From Marivita sp. (GTDB lineage: Bacteria; Pseudomonadota; Alphaproteobacteria; Rhodobacterales; Rhodobacteraceae): a DNA stretch of 64,000 nt. Positions 44,537 to 52,259 of the stretch are shown piece after piece. The translations under genes were made by a program, and so were the position numbers. The first letter of the stretch is position 1; every line of letters begins with the position of its first letter. The notes beneath the pieces were generated by a model that saw only the letters and a list, made by a program, of their open reading frames with translations, was not told the DNA's origin and ran no database searches. Where the stretch lies: positions 17,958 to 81,957 of the forward strand of contig NZ_JAIPUS010000014.1 in NCBI RefSeq assembly GCF_020055675.1, in the 5' to 3' direction.

Positions 44537-45687
44537 TGGCGGAACCGGCAAGCGACGGTCAGGAAAAGACCGAGGAACCTACCCCGAAGCGGCTGGAAAA
44601 GGCCAAGGAAGACGGGCAAATCGCCAGCTCCAAAGAGTTATTCGTCTTCTCGACACTGTTCGTGGGTTTCCTGCTGTACCTGCTTTTGTTGCCCTTCATG
44701 CCGAGCATTCTCATGGAGTGGGCTTCGCTGTTCCGATTTTCCGGGGAAAATGGACTGCTTGACGAGACGTTTCGCAATCTCTCTTCTGGGTTCGCCTTCA
44801 TCTTCTGGAAGTCGGTCATTTTTGCGTTTCCATTGCTGATCGTCGTGATCCTGACGCAAATGACGATGTCCGGTTCGATCAACTGGTCCAATTCGGCGTT
44901 GGCCTTCAAAGGCAATCGGATCGACCTGCTCAAGGGTCTCAAGCGCATGGTGTCGGTCAAGGCGCTGGTCGAGATGCTCAAGGCGATCGGCAAGGTCGTG
45001 TTGCTTATCAGTGCTGCAGTTTTGGTTTTCGCATGGCAAAGCGATACGCTTTTGACATCTCAGCACACGCATCTTTTCGGCGGGGTGTCGCGGATCGGAG
45101 ATGTGTTTTTGTTGCTGCTTATCGCGTTTCTGCTGGTTCTGGCAGGCATGGGGATCATCGACGTGATCTGGCAGCAGTATCAGCACACCCAGCAATTGCG
45201 CATGACCCTTCAGGAAGTGAGGGATGAAAACAAACAGACCGAAGGCTCTCCCGAAGTCAAAGCCAAGATCCGCCGCTTGCAGATGACGGCTGGTTCACGC
45301 GCCGAGAAAAGAAAGGCCGCGCTGGAAAGCGTCCCGACAGCCAGTGCGATTATCACCAACCCGACCCATTTTGCCGTGGCCTTGAAATACGAGGTTGGGT
45401 CGCCGGGCGCGCCGCTTATCCTTGCGATGGGGCGCGGTTTACAGGCGCAGGAAATCATGGAGATCGGCAAGACAGCCGGGGTGACAGTTTTCCGCAACGA
45501 GCTTTTGGCGCGCGCGCTGTTCTTTGCGGGTGAGATCGGCGAGGAAATCCCGCCCCCTCTTTATGCCGCCGTCGCGGCTGTGCTGGCCTTCATCTACCGG
45601 CTGAACAAGGAAGAAGATGTCGAGGCCCCTGACGTTGATTTGCCTGACGAAATGCTGTTCGACGAAAACGGAAAGGCACTGTCATGA
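44536..45687 (+). CDS. flhB: flagellar export switch protein FlhB
   Basis: 383-aa protein with four transmembrane helices and the self-cleaving cytoplasmic motif NPTH near residue 275 (ASAIITNPTHFAVALKYE). The N-terminal EKTEEPTPKRLEKAKEDGQIASSKEL is the family signature. It switches export from rod/hook to filament substrates together with FliK. The stop overlaps the next small gene by ATGA, tying this export operon to the downstream membrane genes. Confidence 0.97.
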   Translation: MAEPASDGQEKTEEPTPKRLEKAKEDGQIASSKELFVFSTLFVGFLLYLLLLPFMPSILMEWASLFRFSGENGLLDETFRNLSSGFAFIFWKSVIFAFPLLIVVILTQMTMSGSINWSNSALAFKGNRIDLLKGLKRMVSVKALVEMLKAIGKVVLLISAAVLVFAWQSDTLLTSQHTHLFGGVSRIGDVFLLLLIAFLLVLAGMGIIDVIWQQYQHTQQLRMTLQEVRDENKQTEGSPEVKAKIRRLQMTAGSRAEKRKAALESVPTASAIITNPTHFAVALKYEVGSPGAPLILAMGRGLQAQEIMEIGKTAGVTVFRNELLARALFFAGEIGEEIPPPLYAAVAAVLAFIYRLNKEEDVEAPDVDLPDEMLFDENGKALS

Positions 45688-45917
45688 AACACAAGCCGCC
45701 ACCGCGCCGCCGCCATCGCAGCCGAGGTGAGTTGATAAGCACAGTGACGTTTCTGGGCGTGGGAGTGTTCTTTGCCGGCGAAACCAGGGTTCTGCTGTCC
45801 GAGGGTAACCGGCTTGATGCGGTTATGATGGGGCTTTTCTGTGTGCTGTGTCTGGCCGGTGCTGCGCGGTTCCATATCCACAACCTGTGGCATCTCATCC
45901 AGAGCAGGCGAAGATGA
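45684..45917 (+). CDS. small membrane protein coupled to flhB
   Basis: 77-aa protein with a very basic start (KHKPPPRRRHRSRGE) and two hydrophobic segments (VTFLGVGVFFAGETRVLL; AVMMGLFCVLCLAGAARF). No family recognised. ATGA overlaps with flhB upstream and with the next gene downstream indicate a real, translationally coupled gene. The role may be assembly or stability of export or motor proteins; this is inference from context. Confidence 0.65.
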   Translation: MKHKPPPRRRHRSRGELISTVTFLGVGVFFAGETRVLLSEGNRLDAVMMGLFCVLCLAGAARFHIHNLWHLIQSRRR

Positions 45918-46114
45918 CCGAAGAAAAGAAAAAACCACGCATCGTATGTGGCGATTGCCGACATCTAGGGGTGACCTATCAACCCTCCCAACCGTGGCGT
46001 TGTGGTTTTTTCGGTTTCAAATCACGTGATTTACCGGCGCGCGTCGTGCTGAGGGAGACTGGCATGGAATGTGCATATTATTCTCCGCGGGCGACAAGCC
46101 CAAGAAAAGCATGA
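45914..46114 (+). CDS. small four-cysteine protein
   Basis: 66-aa protein with the cysteines spaced C-x2-C (VCGDC), then WRCGFF and MECAYY, a pattern able to bind zinc or form a small iron-sulfur site. Start ATG 45914 overlaps the upstream stop, and its own TGA overlaps ATG 46111 of the next gene. No signal peptide or membrane helix. No family recognised. Unusual inside a flagellar export/motor operon. Confidence 0.65.
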   Translation: MTEEKKKPRIVCGDCRHLGVTYQPSQPWRCGFFGFKSRDLPARVVLRETGMECAYYSPRATSPRKA

Positions 46115-46965
46115 TCACAGGATCCGCAGACATGGCAACACGACCGGTCAAAAAGCCAAAAACACCCGATCTTGATGAAAGCATCCAGATCGCGCTGGAT
46201 GCAGCTGACGCGTCGATGGACGTGACAGCAGAATTCGAGCGTATTTCATCGCAATTCAGCGCGACCGCCGAGTCCGCGGAGCGGCTGGCCAAGACATCCC
46301 GGATCGCTTTGGCGTCAGGCCTTGGCGTCGCTGTGCTGGCGGTGGCGATCATGGGGTTCGTCTGGCAGCGTTCCTCGTCCGGGCTGGAACGGTTGACAGC
46401 GACCAATACCGAATTGCTGACCATCTTGGCCGAGAATGTCGATGATCTGGGAAGCGGCATTCAGACTGTTGTCGACCTGAGCCAAAAGAGCGACGATGCC
46501 AACGCGCTCATGGTCGAAATGAAAACAGAGCTGGACGGGTTGACCGTGGCTTTGGCGCAGGTCGAGGATATCCAGGTGCAGCTTGCCCAACTCTCCGAGG
46601 GCCTTGCACAGATCGAAACCGGCGACATGGCCGCCGAGCGGACCGAGGCGCAGACTGCGGCCTTGGGTGACCGGATCGGCACCCTGAACGGTGAGCTTGC
46701 GATGAATGTCTCTTCGAACCTGCGGGACGCGCTCACGGAGCAAACCGGGGAATACCGCAATGTGATCTCGGATTTGTCCGAGGCGATGATGACAGCCTCG
46801 CCGGGCGGCCTTGATTCCTCCGCGGTCTCGGAGTTGGAAGCAAGCATCGAAAGCCGTTTGAACGGGTTGAACATGCGGTTGAACCAGATCACCAAATCGG
46901 TGTCACAGGCCCCCAAACAACGTAAACAGCCAAGCCCGACTGCTGATGTGATCAAGTTCCCGTAA
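46111..46965 (+). CDS. bitopic coiled-coil membrane protein, MotF-like candidate
   Basis: 284-aa protein: about 60 cytoplasmic residues, one transmembrane helix near residues 65-84 (IALASGLGVAVLAVAIMGFVW), then a long heptad-rich periplasmic region (residues ~95-265) with TATNTELLTILAENVDDL and SSAVSELEASIESRLNGLNMRLNQI. Size, topology and place next to flhB resemble MotF of R. sphaeroides Fla1, a protein essential for motor rotation; homology needs alignment. ATG 46111 overlaps the upstream stop; 46132 is another possible start. Confidence 0.6.
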   Translation: MITGSADMATRPVKKPKTPDLDESIQIALDAADASMDVTAEFERISSQFSATAESAERLAKTSRIALASGLGVAVLAVAIMGFVWQRSSSGLERLTATNTELLTILAENVDDLGSGIQTVVDLSQKSDDANALMVEMKTELDGLTVALAQVEDIQVQLAQLSEGLAQIETGDMAAERTEAQTAALGDRIGTLNGELAMNVSSNLRDALTEQTGEYRNVISDLSEAMMTASPGGLDSSAVSELEASIESRLNGLNMRLNQITKSVSQAPKQRKQPSPTADVIKFP

Positions 46966-47729
46966 TGGCCACCCAAGCCGTTGACGCGGCCCCCGAAGAC
47001 ACGAAAGAGGCGGCTGCACCGGGCCCCGTCAGGCTTAAGAAGACCAGTGGCAAACGGGTAAGCAAGCACGATCTACTGGCCGATGATGACATAATCCTGG
47101 CCGTGAATGGTACGCCCTGGCACAGAATCCAGTCCGTCACCGAGGCGATCACCCGCGTGTTGGATCGCGGCAAGCGCCCTGTGTTGCTAACTGTATATCG
47201 CGATCAGAAGCTTTTCAGCCTTTACGTGAACGACCCGATTGATTGCCAGATCGAGGTTCTGACCGCACAGGATGCACAAGACCTGCCGAATGATGGGCTT
47301 GCGCGTGCGGCCTCGGAGTTGCGCGGCATGTCGAATTTCGCGGTCTATGCCGACACCCTTGATGATGCCGATATTTTCGAAATGCGCATGTCGTTTCTGG
47401 CAATGGCCTTCCCCCCGTTCTGGTTGATTGCACGGAGGTTATGGGCGGCACTGGTCAGTTTTGTTTGCGTTGTTCTGACCGCGTTCGTTTTGAACACGGT
47501 GTTCGGAATCGTTATCTATCTTATCTTGTGCGTCTATATCAGCCGCCGACAGCTCCAGATGTTTGAATTTGCGATGCGCAGCGATGGAAAGAAAAAGCGC
47601 ATGGTTCTTGCAGCGCATGGTGAGGCAGAGGCGCAAAGGCTGGCCATGTCCTTTCACAAAGAACTGAAATTCAGGTTTCCGCTTCCGGAAACGGTAAAGT
47701 CCGATCCCGAGGAAGTCAGTGTCGTCTGA
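46965..47729 (+). CDS. membrane protein with PDZ-like N-terminal segment
   Basis: 254-aa protein overlapping the stop of the MotF-like gene by one base. Residues ~38-90 (LLADDDIILAVNGTPWHRIQSVTEAITRVLDRGKRPVLLTVYRD) resemble the second half of a PDZ domain. Two long hydrophobic segments at ~142-200 (SFLAMAFPPFWLIARRLWAALVSFVCVVLTAFVLNTVFGIVIYLIL) form a hairpin, followed by a basic cytoplasmic tail. No exact family recognised. MotF in R. sphaeroides is also followed by hypothetical genes. A motor-associated role is inferred from context only. Confidence 0.6.
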   Translation: MATQAVDAAPEDTKEAAAPGPVRLKKTSGKRVSKHDLLADDDIILAVNGTPWHRIQSVTEAITRVLDRGKRPVLLTVYRDQKLFSLYVNDPIDCQIEVLTAQDAQDLPNDGLARAASELRGMSNFAVYADTLDDADIFEMRMSFLAMAFPPFWLIARRLWAALVSFVCVVLTAFVLNTVFGIVIYLILCVYISRRQLQMFEFAMRSDGKKKRMVLAAHGEAEAQRLAMSFHKELKFRFPLPETVKSDPEEVSVV

Positions 47730-47868
47730 TACTGAGCGATATCAAAAGCCGAATGCGCAAAGCTCGCTTGAGAGGTGAAGTTGTGTCGAAGTCGCATTGG
47801 GTCAGCGTGAAAATTCTACCGCGGGTCAAAAAATGAACGCCTTTCTGTGAATAGAACCATACCCTTCG

Positions 47869-49107
47869 CTACTGCGCGAATTCGATTTCCACCTCGATGC
47901 GACGGTTTCTTTCCCGCCCCTCTGGTGTGAGATTGTCGGCAATCGGGCGTGTCTCACCATAGCTGACAGCCGACATCACACGTTCAGGAACTTCATTCAG
48001 GGCTTCGATTTCCTGCACCACACTGGCAGCGCGCGCGGCGGCCAGATCCCAGTTGTCGCGGTAAAGTGCGCCGAAGGCGATGGGTACGTCGTCTGTATGT
48101 CCGGCGACCACAACCCTACTTGACGGGTCATTCGTGGCATTTGCCAGTTCCTCTACAATGGACTGTGCCTGCCCGGTCAGCACGGCAGAGCCGGATGGAA
48201 ACGCGCTGCCAGTGCCAAGGCTGACAAACACCTTGCCGTCCCTGCGTTCGACCGTGACCAGCCCCTGTTCGATCTCATCGCGCAGATTGGCCTTTAGCTC
48301 TGCCTCTGCTTCGCGGGCCTTTTCGTCGGCTGCGGCGATGCGGGTCAGTTCTTCTTCCATGGTCGCGCCGCCGGTGGCTTCGTTCTGACGTTCAATTTCC
48401 GACACCATGCTGATGAGGTCGTTCAACGTCTGGTCCAGCCCTCCGAAAAGAACTTCCTGTTCTGCCTTGCCCGTCGCGAGACCGGCAATTTCAACCGCCT
48501 GACCGACGCGTTGGAACTTCTCTATCAGCTCTTGCGGGGACGCATCCTCTGCATTCATGTCTATGGCGACCTTGCCATCGACCACCTCTGCCGAAATGTC
48601 GACATCCTGTCCGATCTGCTCAAGCGCGGCGGCCAGTTTTTCGGCATCCGACATATTCTCGTTCTCGGCGATGTTGTCTTCGTCTTGCCCGCCCAGCCCC
48701 TCAAGGTCCTGCTCGCCTTCAAGCATCTCGTCCTCGCCATCCTTGTCGCGATTGTCGGACGGAATTTTCAATTCGGATTCGCGGGTTTCGGTGGTTTCCT
48801 GTGTCAGTTCGTCAGTGACAGAAGGGGCCGGTGACGGGCTAAAGTTCATGTCCAGAACCGTCGTGCCCTTGGGCTGTTCGACCACCGGCACGATCCGTTG
48901 TACGCCGAAAGAGTCCCGCAGCGAGCCAGAGATCTGCTTGAATTTCGGTACGTTCATTTCCGCGAAGGAAAGGATGAGAACGAAGAACGCCATGAGAAGT
49001 GTCGCGAGGTCGGCAAAAGTGGCCATCCAGGCGGGAGCGCCCACGGGGGGGCACTTCGGACATTCCTCTTCTTCCTGTTCTTCTTCGGCTTCGATGACTT
49101 CGGCCAT
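47869..49107 (-). CDS. motB: flagellar stator subunit MotB (PomB-like)
   Basis: 412-aa single-pass stator protein. N-terminal CPKCPPVGAPAWMATFADLATLLMAF contains the ion-binding Asp33 and strongly resembles sodium-type PomB (CKCPP, FADL.SLLM.FFVLLLSF, EM.V.KFKQI.GS). A long acidic linker (residues ~90-240) makes it about 100 residues longer than PomB. The OmpA-type peptidoglycan-binding domain has VVVAGHTDDVPI, DNWDLAAARAASV and ERNRRIEVEIEF. It follows motA by 27 bases on the same transcript. Confidence 0.93.
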   Translation of the reverse strand: MAEVIEAEEEQEEEECPKCPPVGAPAWMATFADLATLLMAFFVLILSFAEMNVPKFKQISGSLRDSFGVQRIVPVVEQPKGTTVLDMNFSPSPAPSVTDELTQETTETRESELKIPSDNRDKDGEDEMLEGEQDLEGLGGQDEDNIAENENMSDAEKLAAALEQIGQDVDISAEVVDGKVAIDMNAEDASPQELIEKFQRVGQAVEIAGLATGKAEQEVLFGGLDQTLNDLISMVSEIERQNEATGGATMEEELTRIAAADEKAREAEAELKANLRDEIEQGLVTVERRDGKVFVSLGTGSAFPSGSAVLTGQAQSIVEELANATNDPSSRVVVAGHTDDVPIAFGALYRDNWDLAAARAASVVQEIEALNEVPERVMSAVSYGETRPIADNLTPEGRERNRRIEVEIEFAQ

Positions 49108-49134
49108 GATTTACACCTTGAGATATGGACTGGA

Positions 49135-49896
49135 TCAGGCTGCGTCTATCTTGGCTTGCATCTTCGGCGGCAGGTTCGAAATCATCTGATCCTGAATATT
49201 TCGCGGAGATTCTCCACGGGCGATATTCTTCAGCCCTAAAACGATCATCTCACGATAGGTCGCTTCATAGGCGGTGTAGCCTTCCAGCTTGGTGAGGATG
49301 GGTGCAAAAATGACATTTGCCACAATCGCGCCATACATAGTGGTCAACAGGGCAACGGCCATTGCAGGGCCGATCGCCTTGGGATCTTCCATGTTGCCAA
49401 GCATCAGAACCAGACCGATCAGCGTGCCGATCATGCCCATGGCGGGTGCCAGGTCGATCCAGGCCTTGACCACGTTCTGGTTCGTTTCATGGCGCATCTT
49501 CATCGACTTGATTTCCTGGTTTAACTGCTGGACCAGTTTGGTCTCGTCTGCGCCGTCAACCAAAAGCTGCATACCCTTTTCAAAGAACTTGTCTGGCACA
49601 TCCTGGCCCTCAAGGGCCATCATGCCATCCTTGCGGGCGATGCTGGCCAGCTCCACCATCCGCTCGATCATGACATTTTGTTTCTTGACCGGTGGTAGAA
49701 ACGCCTTTGACATGGCGCCAAAACTTGCCAGAAAGGTGGGCAGTGGGGTGGTGTACATGGCGGCAAAGAACGTGCCGCCAATGACGATAAGGACCGAGGG
49801 AACATCGAAGAATGGCGCCAGACCTCCCCCGACGACCATCGCGCCACCAATCATTGCGAAAGCCCCCACAAGGCCCACTAGAGATGCAATATCCAT
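49135..49896 (-). CDS. motA: flagellar stator subunit MotA (PomA-like)
   Basis: 253-aa four-helix membrane protein. The sequence resembles PomA: MDIASLVGLVGAFAMIGGAMVVGG, DVPSVLIVIGGT, APAMGMIGTLIGLVLMLGNMEDPKAIGPAMAVALLTTMYGAIVANVIF. ATG 49896 is supported by AGGAG 7 bases upstream and by a sigma54 promoter whose start would be near 49925; the open frame to 49989 lies upstream of that. Forms the ion channel with MotB and pushes FliG. Confidence 0.94.
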   Translation of the reverse strand: MDIASLVGLVGAFAMIGGAMVVGGGLAPFFDVPSVLIVIGGTFFAAMYTTPLPTFLASFGAMSKAFLPPVKKQNVMIERMVELASIARKDGMMALEGQDVPDKFFEKGMQLLVDGADETKLVQQLNQEIKSMKMRHETNQNVVKAWIDLAPAMGMIGTLIGLVLMLGNMEDPKAIGPAMAVALLTTMYGAIVANVIFAPILTKLEGYTAYEATYREMIVLGLKNIARGESPRNIQDQMISNLPPKMQAKIDAA

Positions 49897-49922
49897 GACG
49901 ATGCTCCTGCGTTCGACCGGGT

Positions 49923-49940
49923 TCGGCATGAATTCTGCAA
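49923..49940 (+). promoter_or_regulatory. sigma54 promoter for the DUF1566 gene
   Basis: TTCGGCATGAATTCTGCAA has GG at 49925-49926 and GC at 49937-49938, 10 bases apart. The GC is shared with the motA promoter on the other strand. Predicted start near 49950, ahead of GGGGAGG and TTG 49976. Confidence 0.55.
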
Positions 49941-49952
49941 GTGTGGTGCCAA
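49935..49952 (-). promoter_or_regulatory. sigma54 promoter of motAB
   Basis: Minus strand TTGGCACCACACTTGCAG: GG complements 49949-49950 and GC complements 49937-49938, 10 bases apart, with a TTGGCAC -24 box. Predicted start near 49925, 29 bases before ATG 49896. Confidence 0.8.
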
Positions 49953-49975
49953 TTGCGCGGCTCGGGGAGGTCTTC

Positions 49976-50482
49976 TTGACTAAATTCACAAGCGTGGCGG
50001 GGCGGTTTTGCCGCTATGGCCTGATCACCATGGTTTTCGCGGCGGTCGCGCCGGGCGTTCGTGCCCAAGACGGCATCACCTTTGTGGAGCGGGGTCCCGT
50101 TGTGCTGGATGTTCTGGGCAAGCTGGAATGGATGCGATGCAGCATAGGGCAGGTTTGGGCTGATGGTCGGTGTGACGGGGATCCTTTGCTTGCGCCCTTT
50201 ACGGCAGGAGAGGCGATCATCGCACGGGCGACGGCCAGTTCGGGCGAGGGGTGGCGCATTCCGACACGTGCAGAAATGGAGCGCCTTTTGGTGTCAGGGC
50301 ATACGCCGCCCCTGATCGACAGCCGCGTGTTTCCTGATACGTACCAGGGCGGTTACTGGACGGCTGATGCCAACTGGCTGTTGGCCGGCAGCCGCTGGAT
50401 CGTCAATTTCAATTCGGGCTTCAGTTACGGCCGCGCTTTGCCACGCCAGTCGTTCTCCTTCAGACTTGTGCGTGACCGGTGA
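49976..50482 (+). CDS. exported DUF1566 (Lcl C-terminal-like) protein
   Basis: 168-aa secreted protein. TTG 49976 is chosen because GGGGAGG lies 5 bases before it and the sigma54 start lies just upstream. Signal peptide ends near APGVRAQ. The mature part has the DUF1566/Lcl pattern: VLDVLGKLEWMRCSIGQVWADGRCDG, EGWRIPTRAEMERLL, and GGYWTADANWL...IVNFNSGFSYG. Such domains occur in surface and adhesive proteins. Divergent from motA and apparently RpoN-controlled, so probably a flagella-linked envelope protein. The reading frame further upstream overlaps motA and is not used. Confidence 0.7.
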   Translation: MTKFTSVAGRFCRYGLITMVFAAVAPGVRAQDGITFVERGPVVLDVLGKLEWMRCSIGQVWADGRCDGDPLLAPFTAGEAIIARATASSGEGWRIPTRAEMERLLVSGHTPPLIDSRVFPDTYQGGYWTADANWLLAGSRWIVNFNSGFSYGRALPRQSFSFRLVRDR

Positions 50483-50491
50483 TGCCTAGCC

Positions 50492-50740
50492 TCAATCGTC
50501 GTGTCGATCCGACGCGAAAAGTTCAAGAACAGCCTTGCCCACCGCCAACAGGCCCAGCCCACCGACAAAGTAAACAGCAAGCGTCAGTGTGCTCAATCCC
50601 TCGATCAGCTTGAATGTGTCGGGGCTGAGCACATAGGTCAGTGCAACGCCGGCCACCGCCATCAGGAAAAAGCGGATCACGACACACCTATGACACGGTG
50701 TGGCAGCTTGCATCTGATCGTCGTCGTTTTTCTCAGTCAT
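50492..50740 (-). CDS. small two-helix membrane protein
   Basis: 82-aa protein with hydrophobic segments FFLMAVAGVALTYVL and LSTLTLAVYFVGGLGLLAVGKAVLELF, acidic ends and two cysteines (CHRC) before the first helix. No family recognised. Convergent with the DUF1566 gene, 9 bases away, and divergent from rpoN. A weak sigma54-like site lies upstream at 50781-50798. Confidence 0.55.
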   Translation of the reverse strand: MTEKNDDDQMQAATPCHRCVVIRFFLMAVAGVALTYVLSPDTFKLIEGLSTLTLAVYFVGGLGLLAVGKAVLELFASDRHDD

Positions 50741-50780
50741 TATAGCCCTGCCGCTTTTGATCTTAGGTAAAGCAAGAAGC

Positions 50781-50798
50781 GTGCGCGCTTTGTGCCGA
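50781..50798 (-). promoter_or_regulatory. weak sigma54-like site upstream of the small membrane gene
   Basis: Minus strand CGGCACAAAGCGCGCAC has GG and GC 10 bases apart (complement of 50795-50796 and 50783-50784), but the -12 lacks TTGC and the -24 starts with C. Predicted start about 30 bases before ATG 50740. Could be chance. Confidence 0.25.
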
Positions 50799-50894
50799 TT
50801 ACTCTAAGGATCAACCCAACAAACTTAAGATGAGTCGCAACTTGACGCCGCGTCATTAACCTGTGCTGCGATTGGTAACAGGAGTCTCGACGAC

Positions 50895-52259
50895 ATGTTT
50901 CAGGTCTCAATGCAGGCGCAACTCGCGCAGAAGCAGTCATTGGTTTTCACGCCGCAACTTCAGCAGGCAATCAAACTGCTATTGCTGAACAATGTTGACC
51001 TGACAAGCTATGTTGAAAAAGCAGCCGAAGAGAACCCTTTTCTCGACGTCAAACTGCCAGAGGTCACGCGCGGTATTCCAATGCTACCGGTTTCGTCGGG
51101 CCGTGTGGCGGATCAGTCCGGCTACGATCCCATCGCCATGCTTGTCGACAAGTCTGGCGACACGTTCGGTGCGCAGGTATTCGCGCAGGTCGATGATCTG
51201 CTGAGCGATCACGCTGAACGTGCGATCGGATACGCGCTTGCCTCGCATCTTGAGCCGACGGGCTGGCTGCTGGTGGCGCTGGAGGATGTCGCGGCAAAAC
51301 TGGGCGCTGATCTTTCGCGGGTTGAACGGGTTTTACGCAAACTGCAACGGGCCGAGCCAGCGGGGTTGTTCGCTCGAAACCTGAGAGAATGCCTCCGGCT
51401 GCAACTCACGGACACTGGAGAGGACAGCGGCAAGATGCATGTGCTGATCGACCATCTCGGACTGGTGCAGCAAGGGGCATTGCCAGAATTGCGCAGAAAA
51501 CTTGATTGCAGCAAAGAACAGCTGGCTGGATATCTGCGCCAGCTGCGCCGTCTCAACCCCAAGCCGGGGCTTGAACTTGGGGGTAGCCATACCGCCCCGC
51601 TGCGTGAGCCCGACCTGTGCGCCTTCAAGGATGCAGAGGGCGAGTGGGCTGTGGAGCTGAACAATTCGACCCTGCCTGTCATCAAGGTTGATGAGGAAAT
51701 GGGCCGAAAGGTTCGCAAGCTGATCGGCAAGGACGCCGACCGGGAATTCGTAAGGGGGTCTTTGGGCACCGCGAGGTGGCTGACCCGAGCGATCTTGCAG
51801 CGCAACGAGACCAGCATCAAGGTTGCCGCAGAAATTGTGCGATACCAAAAGCCGTTTCTGGATGAGGGCATGCAGCAAATGCGCCCCCTCAAGCTGAAGA
51901 TGATCGCCAACGCCATAGGCGTACATGAAAGTACGATCAGCCGTGTGACATCCTCCTTGACGATGCAAACACCCCAAGGCTGTTTCCCGCTCAAGGCATT
52001 CTTCAGCGCCGCGATTGACAGTAATTGTTCGGACGAAGGCGCCTCGGCCTGGGCGATCCGCAACAAAATTCGAAACATGGTCGGTACCGAGCCGCGCAAC
52101 CGGCCGTTCAGCGATGACAAGATCACCAGTGAATTGAACAGCCAAGGCTTTCAGATCGCACGGCGGACGGTGGCGAAATACCGCAAGCTTGATCGCATCC
52201 CATCGTCGTCGCAACGGCGTCGCAGCTATGAGATGATGGAACCCAGTATGCGGGGCTAG
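50895..52259 (+). CDS. rpoN: RNA polymerase sigma54 factor RpoN (flagellar-cluster copy)
   Basis: 454-aa sigma54. N-terminal activator-responsive region QAQLAQKQSLVFTPQLQQAIKLLLLNNVDLTSYVEKAAEENPFL. The core-binding and HTH parts include MQQMRPLKLKMIANAIGVHESTISRVTSS, and the RpoN box GFQIARRTVAKYRKLDRIPSS near the C-terminus binds the -24 element. R. sphaeroides has several rpoN copies, one devoted to flagella (rpoN2); location here suggests the same specialisation. No sigma54 promoter was seen upstream; the 154-base gap to the preceding gene shows no firm promoter. Confidence 0.95.
   Translation: MFQVSMQAQLAQKQSLVFTPQLQQAIKLLLLNNVDLTSYVEKAAEENPFLDVKLPEVTRGIPMLPVSSGRVADQSGYDPIAMLVDKSGDTFGAQVFAQVDDLLSDHAERAIGYALASHLEPTGWLLVALEDVAAKLGADLSRVERVLRKLQRAEPAGLFARNLRECLRLQLTDTGEDSGKMHVLIDHLGLVQQGALPELRRKLDCSKEQLAGYLRQLRRLNPKPGLELGGSHTAPLREPDLCAFKDAEGEWAVELNNSTLPVIKVDEEMGRKVRKLIGKDADREFVRGSLGTARWLTRAILQRNETSIKVAAEIVRYQKPFLDEGMQQMRPLKLKMIANAIGVHESTISRVTSSLTMQTPQGCFPLKAFFSAAIDSNCSDEGASAWAIRNKIRNMVGTEPRNRPFSDDKITSELNSQGFQIARRTVAKYRKLDRIPSSSQRRRSYEMMEPSMRG

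Noticed and set aside
47730..47868. Possible terminator between the convergent PDZ-like gene and motB
   Set aside because: No stable GC stem followed by a T-run could be found on either strand.
49897..49989. Longer MotA start at 49989
   Set aside because: It lies upstream of the predicted sigma54 transcription start and outside the conserved MDIASLVG N-terminus; AGGAG precedes ATG 49896.
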